Shown piece after piece: positions 30,434 to 39,606 of a stretch of 64,000 nucleotides of DNA. The translations under genes were made by a program, and so were the position numbers. The stretch covers positions 124,001 to 188,000 of the forward strand of contig NZ_FNNE01000009.1 in the NCBI RefSeq assembly GCF_900106945.1, written 5' to 3'. The notes under the pieces are model-generated. The model did no database searches. It was given only the letters and a program-made list of their open reading frames with translations, and was not told the DNA's origin. Positions within the stretch are counted from its first letter, which is position 1; each line of letters begins with the position of its first letter. The DNA is from Marinobacter mobilis. GTDB taxonomy: Bacteria; Pseudomonadota; Gammaproteobacteria; Pseudomonadales; Oleiphilaceae.

Positions 30434-31552
30434 TTAACTGTCGGAGCGGGCGATAATCGCCTCTTCCTGCTCCTGCTTGCGGGCCACCTGTTCACGGATA
30501 AGCCGCTCGAGATCGTCGGTCAGGGTTGCATTATCAAGCTTCTGATCCGGGCTACCACCCACGTAAAACAGATTTTTCGGGCTACCGCCGGTAAGTCCTA
30601 CATCCGCTTCCTTCGCCTCGCCCGGCCCATTGACCACACACCCGATGATAGCGACATCCAAAGCGGTATTGACGTCCTCGAGACGAGCCTCGAGATCGTT
30701 CATGGTCTGGATAACATCGAAGTTCTGACGGGAGCAGCTGGGGCAGGCAATAAAATTGATACCGCGGCTGCGTAGCCGCAGACTCTTGAGAATGTCGTAC
30801 CCAACCTTGATTTCCTGAACCGGATCCGCAGCCAGTGATACCCGGATAGTGTCACCAATACCGTCCATCAACAGCATGCCCAGCCCGATAGACGACTTGA
30901 CCGTGCCAGAGCGGAATCCGCCGGCTTCGGTAATACCCAGGTGGAGGGGCTGATCAATCTGTGAGGCAATCTTGCGGTACGCGGCAACGGTCATGAACAC
31001 TTCGGACGCCTTGAGGCTCACCTTGTAGTTCTGAAAATCATGACGGTCGAGAATATCAATATGGCGCATCGCAGACTCTACCAGAGCCTCGGGCGTGGGC
31101 TCGCCATATTTTTTCTGCAGGTCTTTTTCGAGAGAACCCGCGTTTACTCCGATGCGGATCGGAATATTGCGGTCCCGCGCGGCGGTGATCACAGCACTGA
31201 CCCGGTCTTCCCTGCCAATATTGCCAGGGTTGATCCGCAGGCAGTCCACCCCCAGCTCCGCCACTCTCAGGGCAATGCGGTAATCAAAATGGATGTCCGC
31301 AACCAGGGGCACGGTCACCTGGGAACGAATCTGGCCAAAAGCATCCGCCGCCTCCATGGACGGTACCGACACCCGTACGATGTCGGCGCCTGCGTCCTGG
31401 ATAGCACGAATCTGGTTGACCGTAGCCTCGACGTCACAGGTGTTGGTATTGGTCATGCTCTGCACCGCAATGGGGGCGTCGCCACCTACCGGTACGTTAC
31501 CCACCATGATTTGACGCGATACCCGTCGCTTGATCGGAGATTCCTGTTTCAT
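30434..31552 (-). CDS. ispG: 4-hydroxy-3-methylbut-2-en-1-yl diphosphate synthase (flavodoxin)
   Basis: The 4Fe-4S enzyme for the penultimate step of the MEP isoprenoid pathway. The protein has 372 residues. The N-terminal TIM barrel contains [12 protein letters not shown] and [11 protein letters not shown]. The cluster ligands are in [11 protein letters not shown] and [11 protein letters not shown] near the C-terminus. It needs Fe-S assembly, which matters because the iscRS locus nearby lacks the scaffold genes. It lies between rodZ and hisS, as in Pseudomonas. Confidence 0.98.
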   Translation of the reverse strand: MKQESPIKRRVSRQIMVGNVPVGGDAPIAVQSMTNTNTCDVEATVNQIRAIQDAGADIVRVSVPSMEAADAFGQIRSQVTVPLVADIHFDYRIALRVAELGVDCLRINPGNIGREDRVSAVITAARDRNIPIRIGVNAGSLEKDLQKKYGEPTPEALVESAMRHIDILDRHDFQNYKVSLKASEVFMTVAAYRKIASQIDQPLHLGITEAGGFRSGTVKSSIGLGMLLMDGIGDTIRVSLAADPVQEIKVGYDILKSLRLRSRGINFIACPSCSRQNFDVIQTMNDLEARLEDVNTALDVAIIGCVVNGPGEAKEADVGLTGGSPKNLFYVGGSPDQKLDNATLTDDLERLIREQVARKQEQEEAIIARSDS

Positions 31553-31597
31553 AAAAGACTGACCAGAAAGGTTCTCTAGGTAGTGATGTAAATGGGG

Positions 31598-32602
31598 TTA
31601 CTGGAGCGAAAACTGCACCCGGTTATTAACCACGCGGTAATCTGACAGGCTGACAGCCTGCCCCTGAAACGTGAGACTGCCCACGGCATCTGCGGCCCCG
31701 ATAACAACCTTGAGGGGCGGCTCACCAGAGACATCAAACCCGCCACCAGCACGCCGGAGGGATGACACCAGGGTTTTACCCTCGCCATCGGTCACCGACA
31801 CCCAGCAGTCAGCAACAAACGTTGCCTGCAGTCGGACTCCGCTGACGTCGACCGGCAAGGTCTCTTCTGATTCCGGCACGGACTCCGCCGCCGGTTCTGC
31901 TACGGCATCGTCAGGAGCCGCAATCGGTTCCGCTTGCGGCTCTTCCAGCGCTAATGCAGAAGACCCGCTCTCTTCCTCAACAGCCTCATCTTCAGTCGCA
32001 GGCGCGGCAACCTCTACCGTTGTTACGTCGGAATCTACGACGGATTCCTGTGCGGCTTCACTGTCTGTGCGTTCACGGGCGTCCTCAACAGGCGAGACCA
32101 GAACCTCTTCTTCCGCAGGCACAGGTTCAACCGCACGATCTCCGGTTTCACCCATCAACGCACTGTCGTCAGAGGGCTGTAACATTCCTGGAATCAGCCG
32201 ATAGCCGGCATAGGCAACAAGCCCCAGTACCAACAGGATGAATACCGTCCGGGCGATTCGCTTCTTGCGACGCTTGCGCTGCTCAATCGTAATGAGCGGA
32301 TTTTCCTGCTGGGCCTCGGCCTTTTTCTGTCGCAAAGGCTCCAGTTCCTGGTCCAGCTGGGCAATGGTGGCTTCCTGATCAAGACCGACCTGGGCAGCGT
32401 AAGCACGGACGTATCCCTTCAGGAAAAGCTCACTTCCAATCTGCTCATAATCGCCACTTTCGATGGCCTGAATAACCGATAGCCGCAAATGTTGCGCCCT
32501 GGCAACATCGGCCACGGCCAGCCCCTTACTTTCCCTGGCGGCTTTTAGTCGTTCCCCGGTCAGCCCTGCTGGCGTCTGCTGTACGCTCTCTTCACTGGAC
32601 AT
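31598..32602 (-). CDS. rodZ: Cell-shape protein RodZ
   Basis: A bitopic inner-membrane protein that links MreB to the elongation machinery. The protein has 334 residues. The N-terminal cytoplasmic HTH_25 domain (LKAARESKGLAVADVARAQ) is followed by a basic stretch KRRKKR and one membrane helix (about 114-133). A long acidic periplasmic linker rich in Glu, Ala and Val (about 140-250) follows, then a C-terminal beta-rich DUF4115 domain (LQATFVADCWVSVTDGEG). The start overlaps the pilW stop by 11 bases. Confidence 0.94.
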   Translation of the reverse strand: MSSEESVQQTPAGLTGERLKAARESKGLAVADVARAQHLRLSVIQAIESGDYEQIGSELFLKGYVRAYAAQVGLDQEATIAQLDQELEPLRQKKAEAQQENPLITIEQRKRRKKRIARTVFILLVLGLVAYAGYRLIPGMLQPSDDSALMGETGDRAVEPVPAEEEVLVSPVEDARERTDSEAAQESVVDSDVTTVEVAAPATEDEAVEEESGSSALALEEPQAEPIAAPDDAVAEPAAESVPESEETLPVDVSGVRLQATFVADCWVSVTDGEGKTLVSSLRRAGGGFDVSGEPPLKVVIGAADAVGSLTFQGQAVSLSDYRVVNNRVQFSLQ

Positions 32603-33401
32603 CTGAAATCAGCACCTTGTATTGTTTATATTCTTCTGACTCCGGAAATTGATTCCTGAGCAACAATGCCAGGCTGGACTCCCTGTCCCAATCGCTGTAG
32701 TGCCTTGCTATACGAATCCCTGTTAGGAGACTTTCCGGTGAATGCTGCATATTGGGATTGCGCTGCATGATGGTCGTCAGCCGACTGTAATAACGGGCGG
32801 CCTCTGCAAACTCCCCCTGACTAACCAAAACCCGGGATAACGCCAACAACGACTGGACATCGCCCCGGCTCAATTCTACCGAACGCTGGTATGACATCCT
32901 GGCTGCGTCTAATTCATCAAGACGCTCCTGTGTCATTCCCAGATTAAAGAAAACCGATGCCCGTTCTCCATAGCCGGCATCCTGGGAGGCTTGGCTGAAC
33001 TGGACTTTGGCATCAGAAAAACGCTCCTGCCCGAACAGGAAGGCACCGTAGAACACCCTTCCCCGAGTGTAGTCCGGCTGGAATCGCAAGGCCTTCTGGA
33101 AGGAGGCTTCCGCCAGCTCCAGATCCCCCTGGGACTGCTGAACCAGTCCAAGCACTGCCAGTGCTTCCGGGCGGTTAGAGTCAAGCTCCAGAGCTCGGTC
33201 AAGGTGGACCCTGGCACGTTCGACATTGCCCTGCCCGAGATAGGCTGTCGCCAGTTCGATATAGCTCCTGATGGCTTTATCTTTATCGGCTTCCCGCGCA
33301 AACCGGCTGTCAGTTGTAGTAACGCAACCGGCCAGTAATGCGACAAACAACGCTCCGAAAACCAGACGTCCCATTACTACACTGAATCTTGCCACGAACA
33401 T
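32592..33401 (-). CDS. pilW: Type IV pilus biogenesis/stability lipoprotein PilW (PilF)
   Basis: An outer-membrane lipoprotein that helps the PilQ secretin assemble. The protein has 269 residues. The lipobox is LLAGC in the N-terminal segment (Cys26). It is followed by TPR repeats such as YIELATAYLGQGNVERARVHL and EALAVLGLVQQSQGDLELAE. The ATG at 33401 has AAGGA five bases upstream; the internal ATG at 33374 is a weaker alternative. It is followed by rodZ with overlapping reading frames. Confidence 0.92.
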   Translation of the reverse strand: MFVARFSVVMGRLVFGALFVALLAGCVTTTDSRFAREADKDKAIRSYIELATAYLGQGNVERARVHLDRALELDSNRPEALAVLGLVQQSQGDLELAEASFQKALRFQPDYTRGRVFYGAFLFGQERFSDAKVQFSQASQDAGYGERASVFFNLGMTQERLDELDAARMSYQRSVELSRGDVQSLLALSRVLVSQGEFAEAARYYSRLTTIMQRNPNMQHSPESLLTGIRIARHYSDWDRESSLALLLRNQFPESEEYKQYKVLISDVQ

Positions 33402-33442
33402 GAAATCCTTGTTGCGCTTGAATTAGGGCATGGCAACACGCT

Positions 33443-34555
33443 CTACGGCGTGACCTGCTGAACCTGGATATAGCGTTGGCTGCGACGAGTGCGATCCTCT
33501 ACCCGGCCAACCAACTGTCCACAAGCCGCGTCGATGTCATCGCCACGGGTGGTTCTGATGGTCGTTATGTAGCCAGCTTCGTTCAGGATAGTCTGAAACC
33601 GTCGGGTCGCCGTCAGCTTCGGCCGCCGGAAATCACTCTCCGGGAATGGATTGAAAGGTATCAGGTTAATCTTGCAAGGCAAACCTTTCAGCACCTTACT
33701 CAGCTGGCGGGCATGCTCCGGCTGATCGTTGACCCCTTCAATGACCGTGTATTCGATGGTCGCTTTGCGCTTGTCAGGCAAGCGGTCCAGATAGCGCCGG
33801 GTCGCGGCCAGAAGCTCAGCAATCGGGTATTTTTTGTTGAGCGGCACCAACTGGTTACGAAGTTCATCATTCGGCGCATGGAGAGAAATGGCCAGTGAAA
33901 CATCGGTAACCTCGCCCAGTTGATCCAGGGCCGGCACCACACCAGAGGTACTCAGGGTAACCCGACGTTTGGAAATCCCGTAGGCCAGGTCTTCCATCAT
34001 CAGGTTCATGGCATCCACCACGTTATCAAAGTTGAGCAAGGGCTCACCCATGCCCATCATGACCACGTTGGTGATGGGGCGATCAGCACCCGGCTCGAAA
34101 GGCATGAAGGCCTTGCGGGCGACCCACACCTGGCCGATGATCTCTGCCGCGGTCAGGTTCCGATTGAACCCCCGCTTTCCGGTTGAACAGAAGGTACAGT
34201 CCAGGCTGCAGCCAATCTGGGAAGAAACACACAGAGTTCCCCGTTCGCCATCGGGAATCAGCACAGTTTCAACACTGTTACCGTTATCCATGCGCATGAC
34301 CCATTTACGGGTGCCGTCTTTGGAGGTTTCGTCAAAAATGACCTCTGGACCGCGAACCTCGGCCACCTCCTTCAGTTTCTCCCGCAAAGGCTTGCTGACG
34401 TTGGTCATTTGATCGAAGTCATCTACGCCACGCTGGTGCATCCACTGCAGCAGCTGAGTGGCGCGAAAGCGCTTCTCACCCAAGGATTCAAAGAAGGCTT
34501 CCAGCTTTGCCTTCGGCAACCCGAGCAGGTTGGTTTTTTCAGTGGGTGATGTCAT
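33443..34555 (-). CDS. rlmN: Dual-specificity 23S rRNA/tRNA adenine C2-methyltransferase RlmN
   Basis: A radical-SAM enzyme that makes m2A2503 in 23S rRNA and m2A37 in some tRNAs. The protein has 370 residues. The cluster motif is [15 protein letters not shown] within [23 protein letters not shown] and the SAM-binding region [13 protein letters not shown] are present. The methyl-carrying cysteine near the C-terminus is in DIDAACGQL. It lies between ndk and pilW in conserved order. Confidence 0.97.
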   Translation of the reverse strand: MTSPTEKTNLLGLPKAKLEAFFESLGEKRFRATQLLQWMHQRGVDDFDQMTNVSKPLREKLKEVAEVRGPEVIFDETSKDGTRKWVMRMDNGNSVETVLIPDGERGTLCVSSQIGCSLDCTFCSTGKRGFNRNLTAAEIIGQVWVARKAFMPFEPGADRPITNVVMMGMGEPLLNFDNVVDAMNLMMEDLAYGISKRRVTLSTSGVVPALDQLGEVTDVSLAISLHAPNDELRNQLVPLNKKYPIAELLAATRRYLDRLPDKRKATIEYTVIEGVNDQPEHARQLSKVLKGLPCKINLIPFNPFPESDFRRPKLTATRRFQTILNEAGYITTIRTTRGDDIDAACGQLVGRVEDRTRRSQRYIQVQQVTP

Positions 34556-34620
34556 GGGTAACCTCGATCAGATAACCAACAGGGGACGGAAGCCGATGCC
34601 GCCGCCCCTGCACAACTCAA

Positions 34621-35049
34621 TCAGCCGCGCGGGCAGATTTCGTTGTCGTTGAAGAAATACGCGATTTCACGCTCAGCGGAGGCCGCAGAGTCAGAGCCGT
34701 GAACCGCATTTGCATCGATGGACTCGGCGAAGTCAGCGCGGATGGTGCCAGCGTCAGCTTCTTTCGGGTTGGTCGCGCCCATCAGGTCACGATTTTTCAG
34801 GATCGCGCCTTCGCCTTCCAGAACCTGAACCACGACCGGGCCGGAAGTCATGAAAGCAACCAGATCACCGAAGAACGGACGCTCTTTGTGCTCGGCGTAG
34901 AAGCCTTCAGCTTCTTCCTGGGTCAGGTGCTTCATCTTGGAAGCAACAATGGCCAGGCCAGCCTTCTCAAAACGGCTGTAGATTTCACCGATAACGTTCT
35001 TGGCAACCGCATCCGGCTTAACAATAGAGAGCGTGCGCTCGATAGACAT
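34621..35049 (-). CDS. ndk: Nucleoside diphosphate kinase
   Basis: Equilibrates nucleoside di- and triphosphates. The protein has 142 residues, normal for bacteria. It starts [18 protein letters not shown], and the phospho-histidine motif is [13 protein letters not shown] good -10 box (TATAAT) upstream suggests it has its own promoter in addition to read-through from iscS. In relatives ndk follows iscX; here it follows iscS directly. Confidence 0.98.
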   Translation of the reverse strand: MSIERTLSIVKPDAVAKNVIGEIYSRFEKAGLAIVASKMKHLTQEEAEGFYAEHKERPFFGDLVAFMTSGPVVVQVLEGEGAILKNRDLMGATNPKEADAGTIRADFAESIDANAVHGSDSAASAEREIAYFFNDNEICPRG

Positions 35050-35094
35050 GATTTGTCTCCAGTTTAATGTTCAGGGTAGAAATTCAGGGTTGGG

Positions 35095-35123
35095 ATTATA
35101 CGCAGTCCGGGGCCCACTGCCTA
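35095..35123 (-). promoter_or_regulatory. Candidate promoter of ndk
   Basis: On the minus strand TAGGCA (35118-35123) and a perfect TATAAT (35095-35100) are 17 bases apart. They lie inside the iscS-ndk gap, about 45 bases before the ndk start, and the -35 begins in the iscS stop codon. Confidence 0.6.
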
Positions 35124-35131
35124 CCGGACTG
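35103..35131. repeat. Inverted repeat spanning the iscS stop codon
   Basis: CAGTCCGG and CCGGACTG form a perfect 8-bp pair separated by 13 bases that include the iscS stop. It could act as a weak terminator or mRNA 3' structure for iscS. It lies exactly where the missing iscS tail and iscU-fdx genes would have begun. Confidence 0.6.
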
Positions 35132-36269
35132 AGCGAAGACGGGAAACAACGTCAACCACCTGGGCAACAGCAAACGCCACCTCCTCGCTGGTGGTGAATC
35201 GGCCGATAGAAAATCGCAGGGCGCGATGGGCCTGCTCATCACTGAGACCGATCCCCCTAAGCACATAAGACGGCTCCAGGGTAGCGGACGCACAAGCGGA
35301 ACCGGACGAGACCGCCAACTCCCGCAGCCCGAGCATCAGGGATTCCGCTTCAACGCCCTCAAAAGAAAGATTCATAATGCCCGGCACACAGGCCTCGGAA
35401 CAGCCATTCAGGGTGACTCCGGAAAGCTCATTCACCCCTTTCAGGAACTGACGACGCAGACCGGATAGCCGATCCATTTCCTCGCTGAGGTGCTCGCCCG
35501 CAAGCTCGAAGGCCTTGCCCATGCCGGCAATCTGGTGCGTTGGCAGGGTTCCGGAGCGCATGCCGCGCTCATGACCACCACCGTGTATCTGGGCAGAGAT
35601 TCGTACATCCGGCGACCGCCGGACATACAGCGCACCAATACCTTTGGGGCCATACACCTTGTGCCCGGACAGTGACATCAGGTCGACATTAAGACCGGCC
35701 ACATCCACCGGAATTTTCCCGACCGCCTGGGCGGCGTCCACATGAAAAAGAACACCCCGCGCCCGCAGCTCAGCACCGATGGCCGCCACATCCGTAACGG
35801 AACCCAACTCATTATTGACCAGCATCAGGCTGACCAGAACCGTATTGTCCCGCAGCGCATTAACCACCTGATCTGCCGCAATACGCCCCTGACCGTCCGG
35901 ATCGAGCCAGGTTACGTCCACCCCCTGCTTCTCCAGCCAGGCACAGGTATCCAGGACCGCTTTGTGCTCAATACGGGAGGTAATGACATGAGCCTGCTCA
36001 CAACCATGGACCGCGCCAAGGATTGCCAGGTTATCGGCCTCGGTTGCACCCGAAGTCCAGACAATCTCTCGAGGATCAGCACCGATGAGCCCGGCAACCT
36101 GGCGACGACCATTTTCGACAGCCGCCTCCGCCTGCCAGCCATAAACATGGGAGCGAGACGCTGGATTGCCAAAGACACCATCCATGGTCAGGTAACGGGA
36201 CATTTCTTCAGCAACGAGCCCATCTACGGGCGTCGTGGCCGCATAATCCATATATACAGGTTTTTTCAT
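35121..36269 (-). CDS. iscS: Cysteine desulfurase IscS lacking the usual C-terminal tail
   Basis: A PLP enzyme that takes sulfur from cysteine as a persulfide for Fe-S clusters and tRNA thiolation. The protein has 382 residues against 404 in E. coli. It is very similar throughout: [31 protein letters not shown], the PLP lysine in [10 protein letters not shown] and the active-site loop [17 protein letters not shown]. It stops at VVSRLRSVR, where E. coli IscS continues about 20 residues to a conserved end with a role in IscU binding. No iscU, iscA, hscBA, fdx or iscX follows; ndk does. The start at MKKPVYMDY is fixed by homology, 19 bases after iscR, although its ribosome site is weak. Confidence 0.95.
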   Translation of the reverse strand: MKKPVYMDYAATTPVDGLVAEEMSRYLTMDGVFGNPASRSHVYGWQAEAAVENGRRQVAGLIGADPREIVWTSGATEADNLAILGAVHGCEQAHVITSRIEHKAVLDTCAWLEKQGVDVTWLDPDGQGRIAADQVVNALRDNTVLVSLMLVNNELGSVTDVAAIGAELRARGVLFHVDAAQAVGKIPVDVAGLNVDLMSLSGHKVYGPKGIGALYVRRSPDVRISAQIHGGGHERGMRSGTLPTHQIAGMGKAFELAGEHLSEEMDRLSGLRRQFLKGVNELSGVTLNGCSEACVPGIMNLSFEGVEAESLMLGLRELAVSSGSACASATLEPSYVLRGIGLSDEQAHRALRFSIGRFTTSEEVAFAVAQVVDVVSRLRSVR

Positions 36270-36288
36270 AGCATTGAGTTGAATATGA

Positions 36289-36783
36289 TCAGGCCGGCGC
36301 CTGCTCAGAGAGGCGCTCGGTATTAATGGTATCCGATTCCAGTTCCTGCTGTTTGTCCTGCCGCGCGGCGACATCCTGGATTTCGCGCTTGGCAACCAGG
36401 TCCGCAAGACTGATACCACTCAGGAAATGATGGATCTGACGACTCAGGTCAGACCACAAATGGTGAGTCAGGCACTTCTCGCCCTTCTGACAATCCCCTT
36501 TATTACCGCAACGCGTAGTGTCCAGGGACTCATCGACGGCATCGACCACCTCGGAAATGAAAATCTCATCCGCGCCACGGCTCAGGCGATAGCCTCCGCC
36601 CGGTCCACGCACACTGGCAACCAGCTGATGCCTGCGAAGACGCGAAAAAAGCTGCTCCAGGTAAGACAACGATATTTCCTGACGCACCGAAATATCGGCG
36701 AGACTCACGGGGCCATCGCTGCCATGGAGCGCAAGATCCAGCATGGCAGTTACCGCATACCGCCCTTTTGTGGTCAGTCGCAT
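36289..36783 (-). CDS. iscR: Fe-S cluster-responsive regulator IscR
   Basis: An Rrf2-family regulator that senses Fe-S supply through a 2Fe-2S cluster. The protein has 164 residues. The N-terminal winged helix is [19 protein letters not shown], then [16 protein letters not shown]. The cluster ligands are three cysteines spaced C-x5-C-x5-C in [14 protein letters not shown], with the following His in LTHHLW. A Gln/Glu-rich tail ends the protein. A promoter overlapping an IscR-like box lies upstream, suggesting autoregulation. Confidence 0.96.
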   Translation of the reverse strand: MRLTTKGRYAVTAMLDLALHGSDGPVSLADISVRQEISLSYLEQLFSRLRRHQLVASVRGPGGGYRLSRGADEIFISEVVDAVDESLDTTRCGNKGDCQKGEKCLTHHLWSDLSRQIHHFLSGISLADLVAKREIQDVAARQDKQQELESDTINTERLSEQAPA

Positions 36784-36828
36784 AAGGTCAGCCTTGGCGA
36801 TCGGGGTGTTGGAAAGTCACGGCTTTTG

Positions 36829-36857
36829 AGTATGTATTGACCAACCATTTCAGTCAA
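36829..36857 (-). promoter_or_regulatory. Promoter of iscR
   Basis: On the minus strand TTGACT (36852-36857) and CATACT (36829-36834) are separated by 17 bases, about 45 bases before the iscR start. Confidence 0.65.
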
Positions 36858-36861
36858 GTAT
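36837..36861 (-). promoter_or_regulatory. Candidate IscR type 1 box
   Basis: Read on the minus strand, ATACTTGACT-GAAAT-GGTTGGTCAA. The first ten bases and the five-base centre fit the type 1 consensus ATASYYGACT-RWWWY exactly. The second arm matches only about half of AGTCRRSTAT. The box covers the -35 of the iscR promoter, the right place for repression by holo-IscR. Confidence 0.55.
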
Positions 36862-37650
36862 TCACTCCGAACGATCCTTGCCGCTGCCACCCTCATCTCT
36901 GACGCAGTCAAAGTCCTTGTCGTCCAGGGGCGGCAAGTCGCCATTGCGATAGTCGCTGTCCAGCTTATGCAGCGCCCGGCACATATTCTCGATGCGCTCA
37001 TCCACTGCATGCATATGATCAAGAAGGCTGCGCACCGCCCGGGCAACCGGGTCCGGCATTTCGTCCGTTACCCCGTAAGCATCAAAGCCCATGCGCTCTT
37101 CCATTTCCCGGCGACGGGTGTCGTCGTCTTCAGCGGGACGCTTGACGATGACACGCCCGGGAATGCCAACCACGGTGGCCCCAGCGGGCACCGCCTTGGT
37201 AACCACCGAGTTTGAGCCAACCTTGGCACCCTCGCCTACCTCGAACGGTCCGAGAATCTTGGCGCCAGCACCCACCACAACGCCGTTCGCCAGAGTCGGA
37301 TGCCGCTTGCCCTTGTTCCAGCTGGTACCGCCCAGCGTAACCCCCTGATACAGGGTTACATCATCACCAATCACCGTGGTTTCACCGATCACAACGCCCA
37401 TTCCATGGTCGATAAAGAAACGTCGGCCGATGGTGGCGCCGGGGTGAATTTCAATACCGGTTAACCACCGGGAAATGGTGGAAATGGTCCGTGCCAGCCA
37501 TTTGAGCCCCAGCCCCCACAACCAATGAGCCAGACGATGAAGCAGCAGGGCGTGCAGACCGGGATAGTTTGTCAGGACCTCAAAGGTATTGCGTGCCGCC
37601 GGGTCGCGGTGGAACACACTGCTGACATCTTCTTTCAAGCGATTAAACAT
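36862..37650 (-). CDS. cysE: Serine O-acetyltransferase
   Basis: Acetylates serine to O-acetylserine, the precursor of cysteine and so of the sulfur used by IscS. The protein has 262 residues. The N-terminal helical domain is followed by left-handed beta-helix hexapeptide repeats ([27 protein letters not shown]) with the catalytic histidine in IDHGMG. The tail is longer than a short SrpH-type enzyme. The ATG at 37650 overlaps the trmJ stop by 8 bases, so translation is coupled. The longer open frame upstream lies inside trmJ. Confidence 0.95.
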   Translation of the reverse strand: MFNRLKEDVSSVFHRDPAARNTFEVLTNYPGLHALLLHRLAHWLWGLGLKWLARTISTISRWLTGIEIHPGATIGRRFFIDHGMGVVIGETTVIGDDVTLYQGVTLGGTSWNKGKRHPTLANGVVVGAGAKILGPFEVGEGAKVGSNSVVTKAVPAGATVVGIPGRVIVKRPAEDDDTRRREMEERMGFDAYGVTDEMPDPVARAVRSLLDHMHAVDERIENMCRALHKLDSDYRNGDLPPLDDKDFDCVRDEGGSGKDRSE

Positions 37651-38509
37651 GATTCTGGTCCTGACTGTGCTGACTTTCCCCGCCGGAGAGATTATCCGGC
37701 TCATCACCGACCGATTTTGCGGACTTCTGTACCGCTGACAGAACCCCACGCAGGATATTAACTTCCATCTGGTCCATCTGGGCACGCTGGAACAGGCGGC
37801 GCAAACGGGTCATCAGCTGGCGCGGATTGTCGCGTCGATGGAAGGCGATCGCCTCAAGGGTCGCCTCAAGGTGGCCAAAGAAGCCTTCAACCTCCTCCAC
37901 GGTACCCAGAGGAACATCCCAGCCTTCGTCCGATGGGGAGGTCATGGCACCTAGGTATGGGCGACTTTCCCGCTCTTCAAGCCCCCGCAGGTAATGCATG
38001 CGCAATTCATAGCAGACAACCTGGACAGCCATGGCCAGATTAAGAGAGCTGTAGTCGGGATTGGACGGAATATGGATATGGTAGTGACAGCGCTGCAACT
38101 CATCATTGCTCAGGCCGTTACTTTCCCGGCCAAACACCAGGGCCACGGTACCTTTGGCGGAATGCTCTGCCGCAGTTTCAACCGCCTGATTCGGCGGAAT
38201 GACAGGCCACGGCACCTTGCGGCCACGAGCGCTGGTCCCCATCACCAGCACACAGTCGCTGAGCGCTTCGTCCAGCGTATCGACCACCCGGGCATTGTCG
38301 AGCACATCACTGGCCCCGGACGAGCGGGCATACGACGCCTCATCGGGGAATGACTTTGGCTTGACCAGCCACAGGTTGGACAAGCCCATGTTTTTCATGG
38401 CTCGAGCGACAGCACCAATATTACCGGAGTGTGTGGTTTCGACCAGGACGATACGAATCTGATCGTAGTTCGATTGCGTGGCTTCACCCGGTAGTGCTGG
38501 TTTTAGCAT
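37643..38509 (-). CDS. trmJ: tRNA (cytidine/uridine-32-2'-O)-methyltransferase TrmJ
   Basis: A SPOUT-class enzyme that methylates the ribose of position 32 in several tRNAs. The protein has 288 residues from the ATG at 38509. Knot motifs are visible: [54 protein letters not shown] and [26 protein letters not shown] at 38518 is an alternative start. It heads the minus-strand run and is divergent from suhB, as in Pseudomonas. Confidence 0.94.
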   Translation of the reverse strand: MLKPALPGEATQSNYDQIRIVLVETTHSGNIGAVARAMKNMGLSNLWLVKPKSFPDEASYARSSGASDVLDNARVVDTLDEALSDCVLVMGTSARGRKVPWPVIPPNQAVETAAEHSAKGTVALVFGRESNGLSNDELQRCHYHIHIPSNPDYSSLNLAMAVQVVCYELRMHYLRGLEERESRPYLGAMTSPSDEGWDVPLGTVEEVEGFFGHLEATLEAIAFHRRDNPRQLMTRLRRLFQRAQMDQMEVNILRGVLSAVQKSAKSVGDEPDNLSGGESQHSQDQNHV

Positions 38510-38716
38510 ATGGCTCACTCTATAGTCGCAGTTGATGGAAATTGCCGGCCATGATAGCAGATAGCCCGCATACTCTGTCTGTTCGCAGAACCCGAAAAAT
38601 GCCTCAGAAGTGACAACGGACGATCCGTGTCATTGCTGAGTCAAAAAACGTACAAGGAATTTCAGGGTTTTGGTATCATACGCGACCTTCCATACAGCCA
38701 GGTAATGTAGAGTCTG

Positions 38717-39514
38717 ATGCAACCAGCAATTAAAATGGCCCTGCGTATTGCACGCCAGGGTTCTGACTATCTGAAAGCCCATTTCGAACGACAGGATCCT
38801 GCCGACAAGGATTCCGTCGAGCGCGGCAACCAGCTTGACCGTGTTGCCCAGTCGATTTACGACAACTTTTCAGAGCAACTGGAAAAGGCCTACAAGGACC
38901 ACACCATTGCTCCCATGGGTGATGCCGACGCAGGCAATGCGGAAAAGTCCTGGCATATTTTTCCGATTCTGGGCCGCGATAACTTCCTTCGCAGCATCCC
39001 CGATTTTGCGCTGGCGCTGGTGCAGAAGAAAGGCAACCGGACCGAAAACCTGCTGCTGGTCAACCCGATCAGCGGCGAGGAATACACCGCCAGCCGTGGC
39101 CAGGGCGCCACACTTAACAGCCGTCGCGTGCGGGCCAGCAGCGTAACCCAGCTCAACAAAGCCGACCTGGTAACCAATGTACTCAACCAGGCTAAAAAAT
39201 CCGATCCGGTGATCTGGGGCGAGCTTGCTGCGAACCTTGCACAGCAGTTTGGCAATCTTCGCACCAGCGGATGCACCTCACTTGATCTTGCCCGCGTTGC
39301 CGCTGGCCGTCTTGATAGCGCAGTCATTGTCCGGCCGCAGCCCGAAGACCTCTCCATCGGTCTTGTACTAGCCCTGGAATCAGGCGCACTGGCTGGCGAC
39401 TTTGCAGGAAACCCTTCGGCGAACACCGACAAGCAGCTTGTGGTTGCCAACCCGAAGTTGTTCCGGGAAGTTCTCAAATCCCTGCACTCGTTCCGCGGCC
39501 GCCTGCCAGTGTGA
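38717..39514 (+). CDS. suhB: SuhB-like inositol monophosphatase-family protein with degenerate active site
   Basis: By position between trmJ and secF, and by length (265 residues), this is the SuhB orthologue, an IMPase-fold protein that in E. coli also works in rRNA antitermination. The usual metal-binding residues are mostly absent. The motif expected as DPLDGTTNF reads FPILGRDNF, so both aspartates are replaced (Phe82, Leu85). The GEE motif reads GDA (68-70). The WDxAAG motif reads EDLSIG (210-215), keeping only Asp211. The fold-bearing parts (TASRGQGATLNSRRVR, TSLDLARVAAGRLDSAV) are kept and the frame is intact. I infer a non-enzymatic protein. Confidence 0.88.
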   Translation: MQPAIKMALRIARQGSDYLKAHFERQDPADKDSVERGNQLDRVAQSIYDNFSEQLEKAYKDHTIAPMGDADAGNAEKSWHIFPILGRDNFLRSIPDFALALVQKKGNRTENLLLVNPISGEEYTASRGQGATLNSRRVRASSVTQLNKADLVTNVLNQAKKSDPVIWGELAANLAQQFGNLRTSGCTSLDLARVAAGRLDSAVIVRPQPEDLSIGLVLALESGALAGDFAGNPSANTDKQLVVANPKLFREVLKSLHSFRGRLPV

Positions 39515-39554
39515 ACAGACGCCCGGGGCGATCAACAGCCCCATGAAATGGCAT

Positions 39555-39589
39555 AAAAAAAGCCGCGACTCTTCAGTCGCGGCTTTTTT
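39555..39589. terminator. Bidirectional terminator between suhB and secF
   Basis: AAAAAAGCCGCGACT and AGTCGCGGCTTTTTT form a 15-bp perfect stem with a CTTC loop and A/T tracts on both sides. It serves both convergent genes. Confidence 0.95.
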
Positions 39590-39606
39590 GTTTCTGTGAC
39601 CCGGCG

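Noticed and set aside
35050..35120. Frameshift as the cause of the short IscS
   Set aside because: I looked downstream of the stop for the missing tail or an IscU start and found neither. The gap holds a hairpin and the ndk promoter.
38717..39514. suhB as a decayed pseudogene
   Set aside because: The frame is full length, fold-bearing segments are conserved and only active-site positions are changed, which argues for a selected protein.
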